This document shows positions 56,281 to 64,000 of a stretch of 64,000 nt of DNA, in pieces. This stretch comes from Sutcliffiella tianshenii. GTDB lineage: Bacteria > Bacillota > Bacilli > Bacillales > Bacillaceae_I. The stretch covers positions 124,001 to 188,000 of the forward strand of contig NZ_JAFBED010000004.1 of the NCBI RefSeq assembly GCF_016908565.1. Reading direction: 5' to 3'. The translations under genes were made by a program, and so were the position numbers. Each line of letters opens with the position of its first letter. Within the stretch, counting starts at the first letter, position 1. The notes under the pieces are model-generated. The model searched no databases and was not told the origin of the DNA. It saw only the letters and a program-made list of their open reading frames with translations.

Positions 56281-58508
56281 TATTCATCATCTCCCTTTTT
56301 CTTGGTTGCATCCGGATATTCTATTCGAGAATGAAAAATCCCCTGAAGGGTTTCACAGAATGATTGTCCCACCGTCTCGAGTTCCTTGAAGGTCAACGAG
56401 CAGTCACTATATTGCCCGTCTTGTAATCGATCGCTGATGATCGCTTTAACGATGCTCTCGATCTTATCAGGGGTCGGGTTGCTCAAGGATCTTACTGCAG
56501 CTTCAATGCTGTCGGCAGTACCTACGATGGCTGCCTCTTTTGTTGTCGCTTTCGGACCAGGATAGCGGTATTCCTCTTCCCTGATATCCTCATTCTTCTC
56601 TTTCGCTTTATGGTAGAAGAATTTCAATAAGGTTGTGCCGTGATGCTCTGCCGCAATATCGACAATTTCCTTCGGCATATTATGTTCGCGCAATATTTGA
56701 GCACCATCGGTTGCATGTGCCACAATGATATTCCTGCTTGTTTGCGGAGGCAGTTTATCATGAGGATTGCTTCGGCCCATTTGATTTTCGATAAAGTAAT
56801 GCGGCCTTCTTGTTTTCCCGATGTCATGATAATACGACGCCACCCTGGCCAACAGCCCATTTGCCCCGACAGCTTCACAAGCAGACTCTGAAAGGTTGGC
56901 GACCATGACACTGTGGTGATAGGTTCCCGGCGTTTCCATCAGTATTTTTCTTAACAATGGATGGTTGGGATTGGACAATTCCAATAGTTTCATGGTGGAA
57001 AGCATGCCGAACCCTACTTCAAAAAACGGCAATATCCCAATCGTCAATACGGCCGAAACGACACCAGATCCAATTGCCATGGTGCTGTGCGTACCAATTT
57101 CAAGCCACTGACTGACTCCTGAGAGATCCCGATTTGTCAGCAGCATCATAGCAATGACAGTGATCACATTGATCAGGGACACGAACAGCCCTGTTTGAAG
57201 AATCGTCAGACGGCGGTTATGCTGGTTAAGGAACAAGACGGATGCTATGGCTGAAATGATCAGATAAGCCCCTACCGTATAATTCATTGCACCAGGAACT
57301 GTATTAAATATGAGACTTCCACATATCCCGAAAATAATACCTGAAATGATGGCAATCCTGTCATCTATCAACATCTTTATCAGCATGGCACCCATTGCTA
57401 CCGGAGCAATAAATCCTATTTCCGTTGCATTCAAGGTCTGGAACAAGCTGAAGATCTTCAGTAATAATAGTGTGATGGAAAATATGAGAAGGTACATGGT
57501 CAAGTATGTGTTTTTACTGTGGATGCTCGTATCGATACTCCTGAACAGGTAAGCCAATGCCACCACCATCAACGAAATGATAATCGCAAGCCCGATGAAT
57601 GGAGTAATGGAATTCGATTGGTTAACAAGTCCTGCAGCTTCGAGTATCCTGAATTTTTCCCGATCAACAAATTGACCGGCTTTTACGATGGTATCCCCTT
57701 GGGAGATACGTACCGGTTCTACAGTATCTTCTGCTTGCCGTCTAAGATCCTGCGTCAATTCGGAATCATAGATGACATTTGGGATGATGGACAAATTCGC
57801 AAGGGATATCCCGATATTCCTTACACTCATAGGGAGATTCCCATATACTTGCATTTCTTGGACAGCATCATTTTTAGCTGCCTTCACATCATCTTCAAGT
57901 CGTATTTTTTTCGACATTGCATTATTGATGGCTGTAACTGTGGCATTCCTTAAAGTAGTTAGCTCTGCTTTTGTCATTTTCAAAAGCAACAAATATTCCT
58001 CATCGGATATCGCTTCTTTCCAATCATCGGTAACTTGTCCGACCAAGTTTTCTTTGAGCAGGGAAAGCTTCTCTTCATCTGTCAGTGCAACTGGCTCTGC
58101 AACCTGCTCCTCTTGGGATTCATCCGCTTCTTCTGTCGCGGTTTGTTCAGGCGGCTTTTCCAGGGTTTGTATCTCTGCCTGGACTTCTTCCACCACATCA
58201 AATACCTTATGTACACGTTCCGCTTGTTGAATGACTTTTTCTCGATCGTGGCGGTATTGGTCCTCTACACCATCTGCCGCTTCCCGGCGAAGCATGGCTG
58301 TTGCTTCCCTATCCTCGAAATTGTGAGGTGCCACTATCGTTTTTTCAGCGTTGGAGAAAATGCTTACATTTATTTCATCCGGTTTGACATTGCTGTACAT
58401 CAGACCGAACATGATTGCTCCAAGCAAACAGTAGATGATAATATGATAAAATTTGAACCTTTTCAGCTGCTGAAAGGATTTTCCCCAATTAAAAGCACGT
58501 TTCTTCAT
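56280..58508 (-). CDS. yqfF: PgpH-like 7TM-HD cyclic di-AMP phosphodiesterase
   Basis: A 742-residue receptor-type enzyme: N-terminal TM, a large extracytoplasmic 7TMR-HDED domain (about residues 50-290), seven TM segments (about 295-480) and a cytoplasmic HD domain ([36 protein letters not shown]). It degrades the second messenger c-di-AMP. The start at 58508 has GGGGGG before it; the upstream 59 codons of the longer frame are translated repeat DNA and must be excluded. Confidence 0.94.
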   Translation of the reverse strand: MKKRAFNWGKSFQQLKRFKFYHIIIYCLLGAIMFGLMYSNVKPDEINVSIFSNAEKTIVAPHNFEDREATAMLRREAADGVEDQYRHDREKVIQQAERVHKVFDVVEEVQAEIQTLEKPPEQTATEEADESQEEQVAEPVALTDEEKLSLLKENLVGQVTDDWKEAISDEEYLLLLKMTKAELTTLRNATVTAINNAMSKKIRLEDDVKAAKNDAVQEMQVYGNLPMSVRNIGISLANLSIIPNVIYDSELTQDLRRQAEDTVEPVRISQGDTIVKAGQFVDREKFRILEAAGLVNQSNSITPFIGLAIIISLMVVALAYLFRSIDTSIHSKNTYLTMYLLIFSITLLLLKIFSLFQTLNATEIGFIAPVAMGAMLIKMLIDDRIAIISGIIFGICGSLIFNTVPGAMNYTVGAYLIISAIASVLFLNQHNRRLTILQTGLFVSLINVITVIAMMLLTNRDLSGVSQWLEIGTHSTMAIGSGVVSAVLTIGILPFFEVGFGMLSTMKLLELSNPNHPLLRKILMETPGTYHHSVMVANLSESACEAVGANGLLARVASYYHDIGKTRRPHYFIENQMGRSNPHDKLPPQTSRNIIVAHATDGAQILREHNMPKEIVDIAAEHHGTTLLKFFYHKAKEKNEDIREEEYRYPGPKATTKEAAIVGTADSIEAAVRSLSNPTPDKIESIVKAIISDRLQDGQYSDCSLTFKELETVGQSFCETLQGIFHSRIEYPDATKKKGDDE

Positions 58509-58527
58509 GATCTCCCCCCTTTTTAGA

Positions 58528-58686
58528 AAAGCGTAGCCGGCTCGGTCTGGCCTGACAAGCATAAGACAGGTTTCCGGAAGAGGTTGGTTTTCACCTCTGC
58601 AGGAAAAATGGCTTATGACCTCGAGGGCCAAGCCGGCGGAGCTGGACAATGGAAAAGCGTAGCCGGCTCGGTGCCCGACAAGCAAT
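58528..58686 (+). repeat. 124-bp hairpin repeat module C with partial second unit
   Basis: GAAAAGCGTAGCCGGCTCGG begins at 58528 and again at 58652, a period of exactly 124 bp; the second unit is cut off after about 35 bp. The first unit matches module A in order of stems: AGCCGGCT/AGCCGGC, CATAAG/CTTATG, and AGAGGT/ACCTCT at the tip, where a G-C pair of module A is replaced by A-T. It stands between phoH and the yqfF start, 14 bases from the yqfF ribosome site. Confidence 0.75.
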
Positions 58687-58730
58687 AAAGGATTTTCCCT
58701 CTTTCAAGCGAAAGAGCCCCATTAGAGGGG

Positions 58731-59699
58731 CTATTTATTTTCTTCCAATTTTTCATATGCTGCAATGATGCGAGCCACAAGTGGGTGACGGACAACATCT
58801 GATTGTTCAAGCTCAATGAATTGGATGCCAGAGGTGTTTTTCAGAATATCCCTGACCACATTGAGTCCTGACTTCATGCCCTTGGGAAGATCCACTTGGG
58901 AGATGTCCCCGGTGATCACCATCTTGGAGCCGAAGCCCAGTCTTGTTAAGAACATTTTCATTTGTGCCGGTGTTGTGTTCTGTGCTTCGTCGAGTATGAC
59001 AAATGCATCATCAAGGGTTCTACCTCTCATATATGCCAAAGGAGCAATCTCAATTGTTCCGCGTTCAATCAAGCGTTGTGTATGTTCAGATCCGAAAACA
59101 TCATGCAGGGCATCATACAATGGACGCAGATAAGGATCGACCTTTTCCTTCAGATCTCCTGGCAGGAAACCTAGGCTCTCTCCAGCTTCAACAGCCGGGC
59201 GGGTCAATATGATGCGTTTAACCTGTCCATTTTTCAGAGCCATGACGGCCATGACCACCGCAAGATACGTTTTCCCCGTACCTGCAGGGCCAATCCCGAA
59301 CACAAGATCTTTTTTCTTGATGGCAGAGACATATTGCCTTTGACCCAATGTTTTAACACGGATGGACTTACCCTTTACGTTCTTAGTCAATTCCTCTTCA
59401 TAAAGGTCTTGGAAGGAATCCAATTTGCCTTCACGAGCAAGCTGGATCGCATACACAACATCACGCTCGGAAATCGTTATTCCTTTACGGATAACAAGCA
59501 AAAGGTTCTGCAGGACATTGTCCACCATTTCCACATCAGAAAGTTCTCCTGAAATATTCACGGCTTCTCCTCTTGTTACAATGGAAACCTTCAGTTCTTC
59601 TTCAATCCTTTTTAGATGAACATCTTGGTTGCCAAATAGAGCAATTGCTTCATTTGGATTATTTACTTGCTGCTTCATCATCACTAATTCTTCTGACAT
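58731..59699 (-). CDS. phoH: PhoH-like ATPase
   Basis: A 322-residue P-loop protein of the PhoH/YbeZ family. Walker A is GPAGTGKT, Walker B VILDEAQNT, with TRPAVEAGESLGFLPGD and VVRHPLVARII conserved. The N-terminal region resembles a nucleic-acid binding domain. It likely works with YbeY in RNA metabolism; here it is co-directional with yqfD (three-base gap) and yqfF. Start has AAGGAG. Confidence 0.93.
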   Translation of the reverse strand: MSEELVMMKQQVNNPNEAIALFGNQDVHLKRIEEELKVSIVTRGEAVNISGELSDVEMVDNVLQNLLLVIRKGITISERDVVYAIQLAREGKLDSFQDLYEEELTKNVKGKSIRVKTLGQRQYVSAIKKKDLVFGIGPAGTGKTYLAVVMAVMALKNGQVKRIILTRPAVEAGESLGFLPGDLKEKVDPYLRPLYDALHDVFGSEHTQRLIERGTIEIAPLAYMRGRTLDDAFVILDEAQNTTPAQMKMFLTRLGFGSKMVITGDISQVDLPKGMKSGLNVVRDILKNTSGIQFIELEQSDVVRHPLVARIIAAYEKLEENK

Positions 59700-59702
59700 T
59701 CC

Positions 59703-60890
59703 TCAGTCTCCTTGAATAATTGGTTCTATTTTTACAATATTTTCAATGACTTGGTAATGAATTGATACTTTCACTTTACCATTCTCCGTTTCATGGTGCA
59801 AAACTTTTTCACCAATAATGGTGGCATCTTCGGGCAAATTCTTTTTCAAGTCTTTTTTCCCGATCACAAGAGCCTCTTCCACCGCTTCTTCCTCATCAAA
59901 TATTCTCTCCACCATTTCGGACTCATGTATCGTTTTACCTACATAGGAGATAGGAAGTTTCCATTTGAAGAAATAGGCAGGACGTTCCGCTTCGTATTCC
60001 TTTTTCTGCTTGTACTCCGGCTCGAAAAATCCCCAGATAGGAATGTTGACACTTCCGATTTTCACATAATGCTTTTTATACACTTCACCGGTAAACACGG
60101 GTAGAATGGTCTTCATTGGTATTTTCACTTCAGATTGGTACCAGGTTTCCCCCAGCACTTCCCCTACAGCTGCAATCGACTTCTCATTTCCTTCTTTGCC
60201 AATGATGCCTGAAATAAGGAGTTGCCCTTTTTGCACATGATCATTTCTTTCCACCTTGGGTTGTCCTTTTTCAACGAACATGTTGACCACCACAGCTTTT
60301 TTCGTTGCAACAAGATTCCTTGGAGAGAGGCTCTCTATCTTTTCCGGTTCATTCTTTTCCACTACCTCGAAATGATAGGACGTTCCATTCAGGACCACGC
60401 CTATCCATGTAAGTTCACTGATGGTATCCGTCAGATCCCTCTGGATGCTCTCAACATCCTTGATAAAGAACTGGAGCTTGCCCTTTTTCACGCCAAGCCT
60501 GTCCAGCTCTTGCATGATCTTATGCTCTGTTGCCGGATTTGCCCCTTTGATTTCAATGCTCCACACCATATTGGAAAGAAGGAATATGGTCACCAGGCAT
60601 AAAACGATGCCTGCGATGATGCCACTGTTCCTGAAGGAGTATTGCAAAAGAAAGGGAAGTCCCCTTCTTGTAAGGAAACGAAATTTGCACTCCTGATTTT
60701 TGATCAATCTGCGTATAGTTCGGACATCTTTTAATAGAATGTAGCAGGTGTATGCCTCTGCCCCCATCTTTTTCACTTGCCATATTTGAATCCCATTCCT
60801 TGTGCAGTCATTGAGGAACCTTTCCACTCCTCTTCCATGAATAATGATTTTGACACTGCCTGAAAAAAAGTTCATCCATTGGTTTTTCAT
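59703..60890 (-). CDS. yqfD: YqfD, sporulation protein
   Basis: A 395-residue protein of the YqfD sporulation family: an N-terminal soluble part (GSVKIIIHGRGVERFLNDC), one TM segment (about residues 90-112, IIAGIVLCLVTIFLL) and a long extracytoplasmic domain. It is needed at a middle stage of sporulation (SigE regulon in B. subtilis). Preceded by yqfC with a 15-base gap. Confidence 0.92.
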   Translation of the reverse strand: MKNQWMNFFSGSVKIIIHGRGVERFLNDCTRNGIQIWQVKKMGAEAYTCYILLKDVRTIRRLIKNQECKFRFLTRRGLPFLLQYSFRNSGIIAGIVLCLVTIFLLSNMVWSIEIKGANPATEHKIMQELDRLGVKKGKLQFFIKDVESIQRDLTDTISELTWIGVVLNGTSYHFEVVEKNEPEKIESLSPRNLVATKKAVVVNMFVEKGQPKVERNDHVQKGQLLISGIIGKEGNEKSIAAVGEVLGETWYQSEVKIPMKTILPVFTGEVYKKHYVKIGSVNIPIWGFFEPEYKQKKEYEAERPAYFFKWKLPISYVGKTIHESEMVERIFDEEEAVEEALVIGKKDLKKNLPEDATIIGEKVLHHETENGKVKVSIHYQVIENIVKIEPIIQGD

Positions 60891-60905
60891 GAAAATCCTC
60901 CTATA

Positions 60906-61190
60906 TCATTCATTCAAATAGAGTACTTGGCTTATTTTCCCTTCCAGCAGGATCTCTTCCGGAAGGATGGTCCTTATGACAAATGAATCCCCTTTGACAA
61001 GCAGCTGGCCCTGTTTGAGCAGAAGCCTTATCTCCGTGTCGCTGAAGGTGAGCAATCCTCGGTGATTTTCAATATATATATGTATTTGTCCAATCATGGT
61101 TATGCGGGGCAGATCCATCATGACATCTGCGGGTAGTTCCATATTTTCCTGCATCCAGCTGTTCATTCTCGCGCGAAACTTCTTAAGCAT
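60906..61190 (-). CDS. yqfC: YqfC, sporulation protein
   Basis: A 94-residue protein of the YqfC/YabP family (MLKKFRARMNSWMQENMELP ... IHIYIENHRGLLTFSD), expressed in the mother cell under SigE in B. subtilis. The start at 61190 follows AAAGGGGG; a longer frame to 61208 includes this site. A SigE-like promoter stands upstream and yqfD follows. Confidence 0.9.
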   Translation of the reverse strand: MLKKFRARMNSWMQENMELPADVMMDLPRITMIGQIHIYIENHRGLLTFSDTEIRLLLKQGQLLVKGDSFVIRTILPEEILLEGKISQVLYLNE

Positions 61191-61211
61191 GGAAAAACCC
61201 CCTTTCACTCA

Positions 61212-61240
61212 TATGTATGAGAAAAAAGAGGGTTCTATCA
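61212..61240 (-). promoter_or_regulatory. SigE-like promoter of yqfC-yqfD
   Basis: On the minus strand TGATAGA (61240-61234) and CATACATA (61219-61212) are 14 bases apart, fitting the SigE -35/-10 layout. It lies about 20 bases before the yqfC start. Confidence 0.6.
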
Positions 61241-61261
61241 CTGAATTTACTCGGCAATCAA

Positions 61262-61296
61262 AAAAATCCCATACCGTTTAGAACGGCATGGGATGA
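61262..61296 (-). terminator. Terminator of yqeZ-floA-yqfB
   Basis: ATCCCATGCCGTT and ACGGTATGGGAT pair (one wobble) and are followed on the minus strand by seven T. Confidence 0.85.
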
Positions 61297-61299
61297 TAT

Positions 61300-61884
61300 T
61301 CAACCTTTCCTTCTAGAGGCAGCATAATGCTGCGAATAGATTGGGGAATGAGGGTTCCTCGCACGTGGCTGACCGAGGATTTCTGCCCACATGACACCCT
61401 CCACCACACGTTTCGGGTTGATTTTATGGTTCTTAACTACTCTTCCTTCAGAAAGCTGCAGCTCCTGTTTTAGTATGGGGCTGTTTTTGACGATTTCCTG
61501 TTGCTTGATGGAAAGCTCCTGGACTTTTTCCTTCATCTGGAGTGGAGCGGTCTGTTTTGCTGTTGCGACCTGTTCTTTCTTTTTTTCCAAGTAAGGAGAA
61601 AGTGTCTCCCTTACCTTCTTTTCCAACTCTTCCTTCGTTTCGTTGAAGATGTCTATATCCCAGTCAAAGCTTTCCTGTTTCTTTTCTTCCCTGGGTTCAT
61701 TGTTTGGATAAGCAGATTGAGTCTGCGGCTCTGTATGCTGCCCAGACTGCCTTTGCTGTCTTTGCTGCTGACGCCTCTTTTGTTCCTCTTGTTTCGATTT
61801 CTTTCCAAACAATCCGGTAATGGCACCGATCAACAGGACCAAAAGCAGGGGGTTACTAAGGAATAATTCAATGATGGTACCCAA
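61300..61884 (-). CDS. yqfB: YqfB-like hypothetical protein
   Basis: A 194-residue protein with one N-terminal TM segment (IIELFLSNPLLLVLLIGAITGLF), then a Gln/Arg/Lys-rich disordered stretch (KRRQQQRQQRQSGQ) and a charged helical middle section. No catalytic motif. Its location after floA matches B. subtilis yqfB. Function unknown. Confidence 0.75.
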   Translation of the reverse strand: MGTIIELFLSNPLLLVLLIGAITGLFGKKSKQEEQKRRQQQRQQRQSGQHTEPQTQSAYPNNEPREEKKQESFDWDIDIFNETKEELEKKVRETLSPYLEKKKEQVATAKQTAPLQMKEKVQELSIKQQEIVKNSPILKQELQLSEGRVVKNHKINPKRVVEGVMWAEILGQPRARNPHSPIYSQHYAASRRKG

Positions 61885-61947
61885 TGGTCAATCTTCCTCC
61901 CTTCCTAAAGGAGCAGGGAAAATGAAGCATTTCCCCCAAATCGTATA

Positions 61948-62943
61948 TTACTTCTTGTCTCCATCTTCAGGTGTATCATTCAACTTCCCGATAGAATCTC
62001 TCATGTCCGTATCAGCAGTGATGTTCTTAATGTTCATATAATCCATCACGCCGATATTACCTGAACGCAGGGCTTCTGCCATCGCAAGTGGAACTTCCGC
62101 TTCGGCTTCTACAACCTTTGCACGCATTTCTTCTACGCGGGCGCGCATTTCCTGCTCTTGCGCAACGGCCATCGCACGGCGTTCCTCAGCTTTAGCCTGA
62201 GCAATTTTCTTATCTGCTTCCGCTTGGTCAGTCTGTAATTCAGCACCAATGTTTTTCCCGATATCAATGTCCGCGATATCGATGGATAGGATTTCAAACG
62301 CTGTTCCTGCATCCAAACCTTTGGATAGGACTGTTTGTGAAATCATATCAGGATTTTCCAATACTTTTTTATGATTATCAGCAGAACCGATTGTACTGAC
62401 GATACCTTCACCTACACGGGCGATGACCGTTTCTTCTCCCGCTCCCCCTACTAGACGCTCTATGTTCGCACGAACGGTAATACGGGCTTTTGCCTTTACT
62501 TCAATTCCATCCATCGCAACACCGGCGATAAATGGTGTTTCGATTACTTTAGGGTTTACGGACATTTGAACTGCCTCGAGTACGTCACGGCCTGCAAGGT
62601 CGATTGCAGCTCCACGCTCGAAAGGTAATTCGATGTTCGCACGTTGCGCTGCAATAAGTGCATTCACAACACGATCCACATTTCCTCCAGCTAAATAGTG
62701 ACTCTCCAACTGGTTTGTTGTTACATCCACGCCTGCTTTATGGGCTTTGATCAATGGATTGATAACACGGCTCGGGATAACCCTTCTTAATCTCATCCCT
62801 ACAAGTGTGAAGATACTCACTCTGACCCCTGCAGCCAATGCTGAAATCCAGAGCATTACCGGTACAAATGTCATCAGTACCGCAAAAAAGATTATTCCCA
62901 AAACAACTGCTACTAAAATTATCAATGAAGTTGGATCCATCAT
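61948..62943 (-). CDS. floA: FloA, flotillin-like scaffold protein
   Basis: A 331-residue membrane-associated scaffold for lipid microdomains: N-terminal hydrophobic anchor (about 6-45), band-7-like domain and an Ala/Glu-rich helical region ([22 protein letters not shown]) for oligomerisation. Matches B. subtilis FloA (YqfA). Its ATG overlaps the yqeZ stop by four bases. Confidence 0.94.
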   Translation of the reverse strand: MMDPTSLIILVAVVLGIIFFAVLMTFVPVMLWISALAAGVRVSIFTLVGMRLRRVIPSRVINPLIKAHKAGVDVTTNQLESHYLAGGNVDRVVNALIAAQRANIELPFERGAAIDLAGRDVLEAVQMSVNPKVIETPFIAGVAMDGIEVKAKARITVRANIERLVGGAGEETVIARVGEGIVSTIGSADNHKKVLENPDMISQTVLSKGLDAGTAFEILSIDIADIDIGKNIGAELQTDQAEADKKIAQAKAEERRAMAVAQEQEMRARVEEMRAKVVEAEAEVPLAMAEALRSGNIGVMDYMNIKNITADTDMRDSIGKLNDTPEDGDKK

Positions 62944-64000
62944 TCATTTCCTCCTGTCAAATCTTCTGTGTGTATTTCTCTAACAACAATTCTAGGACCT
63001 TCCGCTTTTACAATTCTTACTCGTTTGTTCGAGCCGATAAAGCTGCCTTCGGTCACAACATCAATGCGTTCTTCTCTGATGACTGCTGTACCTGAAGGTC
63101 TTAACGGTGTTAATGTCACACCCTCCTGCCCGACCAGTTCGATACGCGATACATTTGATACATAGCCCTGCTCCGTATTGGTGGAATCGCGCAGGATGAT
63201 GCGGTCAAAAAGGCGGATCCGCTTTCCGAATACGGTAAAGAGGACTACCATCGCAACAACCGTCACGACCATGGCAACCAGCAAGGAAATGCCAGTCTGC
63301 ACTATATTACCTGTGGCTAAAAAGAAACTTGTAATCACTGCGCCTAATCCTAACACGCCTAAAATCCCCCCAGGCACAAATATCTCGAGCACTATGAATA
63401 TGACACCGAGTATGAACAAAATCATCGTTTCCATTCCGGCCAGGCCTGCTACAAGATGCCCGTAGAAGAATAGCAATAAAGCACTGATCCCCATAAAGCC
63501 AGGTATTCCAAACCCGGGAGAATAAAGTTCAAGGACAAGGCCCAAAGATCCTACAGATAACAGGATCGAGACGACAATCGGGTTTGTCAGGAAACGGGCG
63601 ACACTCTCTGCAAATGAAACCTCGACATTCACCACTTTCGCATCCTCATAACCCAAAGTTTGCAGTAGCTCGTCAAGATTTTTCACAGTCCCTTCGGAAT
63701 ACTCGATCTCCAATGCCTCTTTTGGACCCAGTGTCAGTAATTCTCCTTTGGGAGCACCAAGTTCTGGCAGATCCACTTCTGTATCAGCCATGGCTTTTGC
63801 ATACAAGGGATCCCTTCCACTTGACTCTGCGGCATTTTCCATTTCCTGCAGCCAGTAGGATTGAGACTTTTTATCTGCTGCATTACCGTCACCGGTGATC
63901 ACAGCAGCTGCCCCCATTGTAGCCCCTGGTGTCATATAAATTTTATCGGCATAAAGGGCGAGATATGCACCTGCCGACAATGCCCTTGTATCAATGAATG
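62940..64000 (-). CDS. yqeZ: YqeZ-type NfeD protein, 5' end outside the window
   Basis: About 353 residues of an NfeD family protein are visible; the frame is open to the window edge (preceding codons read [17 protein letters not shown]), so the true start lies beyond 64000. The visible part begins in the ClpP-like serine protease domain ([26 protein letters not shown]; the Ser of SAG is the candidate nucleophile), then three or four TM segments (about residues 130-245) and a C-terminal OB-fold domain ([18 protein letters not shown]). It is the partner of FloA, encoded next. Confidence 0.92.
   Translation of the reverse strand, partial: FIDTRALSAGAYLALYADKIYMTPGATMGAAAVITGDGNAADKKSQSYWLQEMENAAESSGRDPLYAKAMADTEVDLPELGAPKGELLTLGPKEALEIEYSEGTVKNLDELLQTLGYEDAKVVNVEVSFAESVARFLTNPIVVSILLSVGSLGLVLELYSPGFGIPGFMGISALLLFFYGHLVAGLAGMETMILFILGVIFIVLEIFVPGGILGVLGLGAVITSFFLATGNIVQTGISLLVAMVVTVVAMVVLFTVFGKRIRLFDRIILRDSTNTEQGYVSNVSRIELVGQEGVTLTPLRPSGTAVIREERIDVVTEGSFIGSNKRVRIVKAEGPRIVVREIHTEDLTGGNE

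Noticed and set aside
56280-58685. Longer 801-residue form of the yqfF product
   Set aside because: The extra 59 residues are translated repeat module C; the ATG at 58508 has the proper ribosome site and family-like start.

Overview
The window looks like a chromosomal segment of a low-GC, spore-forming Bacillaceae bacterium (Bacillus or a close relative such as Sutcliffiella; the genus is inferred). From about 12.5 kb to the right edge, gene order follows the Bacillus subtilis pst-pbpA-yqgE-sodA ... ispG ... zur ... ispH ... sigA-dnaG ... glyQS ... era-cdd-dgkA-ybeY ... phoH-yqfD-yqfC ... floA-yqeZ block. Sporulation genes (yqfC, yqfD, yqfZ) with SigE-like promoters support this. No rRNA, tRNA or CRISPR array was seen.

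Region 1 (1-12.3 kb) is an accessory metal and metalloid block absent from that backbone. It holds a cadC-cadA cadmium/zinc efflux pair with its CadC operators and a MarR regulator with an ArsP/YraQ-like permease that share a duplicated operator. A signal peptidase I gene follows. Next is an arsenic operon on the minus strand: arsR-arsB-arsC-arsD-arsA, then a dual-specificity phosphatase, then a HesB/IscA-like gene. That last gene is interrupted by one in-frame TGA at the conserved Cys position, with a stem-loop just downstream, and is read here as a probable selenoprotein. A 49-residue small protein with its own promoter, cre-like box and terminator, and a SulP anion transporter, close the block.

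Region 2 (12.5-25 kb) is a phosphate and cell-envelope block. pstSCAB-phoU is preceded by four PhoP boxes at exact 11-bp spacing. Then come pbpA, yqgE, sodA, an extra phosphofructokinase gene, yqgC, and a Na/Pi cotransporter that shares a Pho-box-bearing intergenic region with divergent yqgB.

Region 3 (25-37 kb) holds yqfZ, ispG, yqfX, yqfW, a c-di-GMP-I riboswitch ahead of a 40-residue membrane protein, the znuC-znuB-zur zinc operon with a Zur box, an orphan histidine kinase, yqfT, nfo and cshB. Region 4 (36.6-49 kb) holds yqfQ with its glycine-rich VNTR, ispH, an eight-unit 53-bp minisatellite, the nif3-like gene, trmK, cccA, an acyl-CoA dehydrogenase, sigA-dnaG-yaiI, and ppsR-ccpN (ccpN lacks a normal start codon in frame). 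Region 5 (49-64 kb) holds glyS-glyQ behind a T-box, recO, yqzL, era, cdd, dgkA, ybeY, pgpH-like yqfF, phoH, yqfD, yqfC, yqfB, floA and the 3' part of yqeZ.

Three interspersed repeat families occur between genes: a GC-rich MITE-like element of about 100-130 bp (three copies), a hairpin-forming module with a 124-bp period directly upstream of two genes, and AT-rich 20-bp repeats near 4.5 kb.
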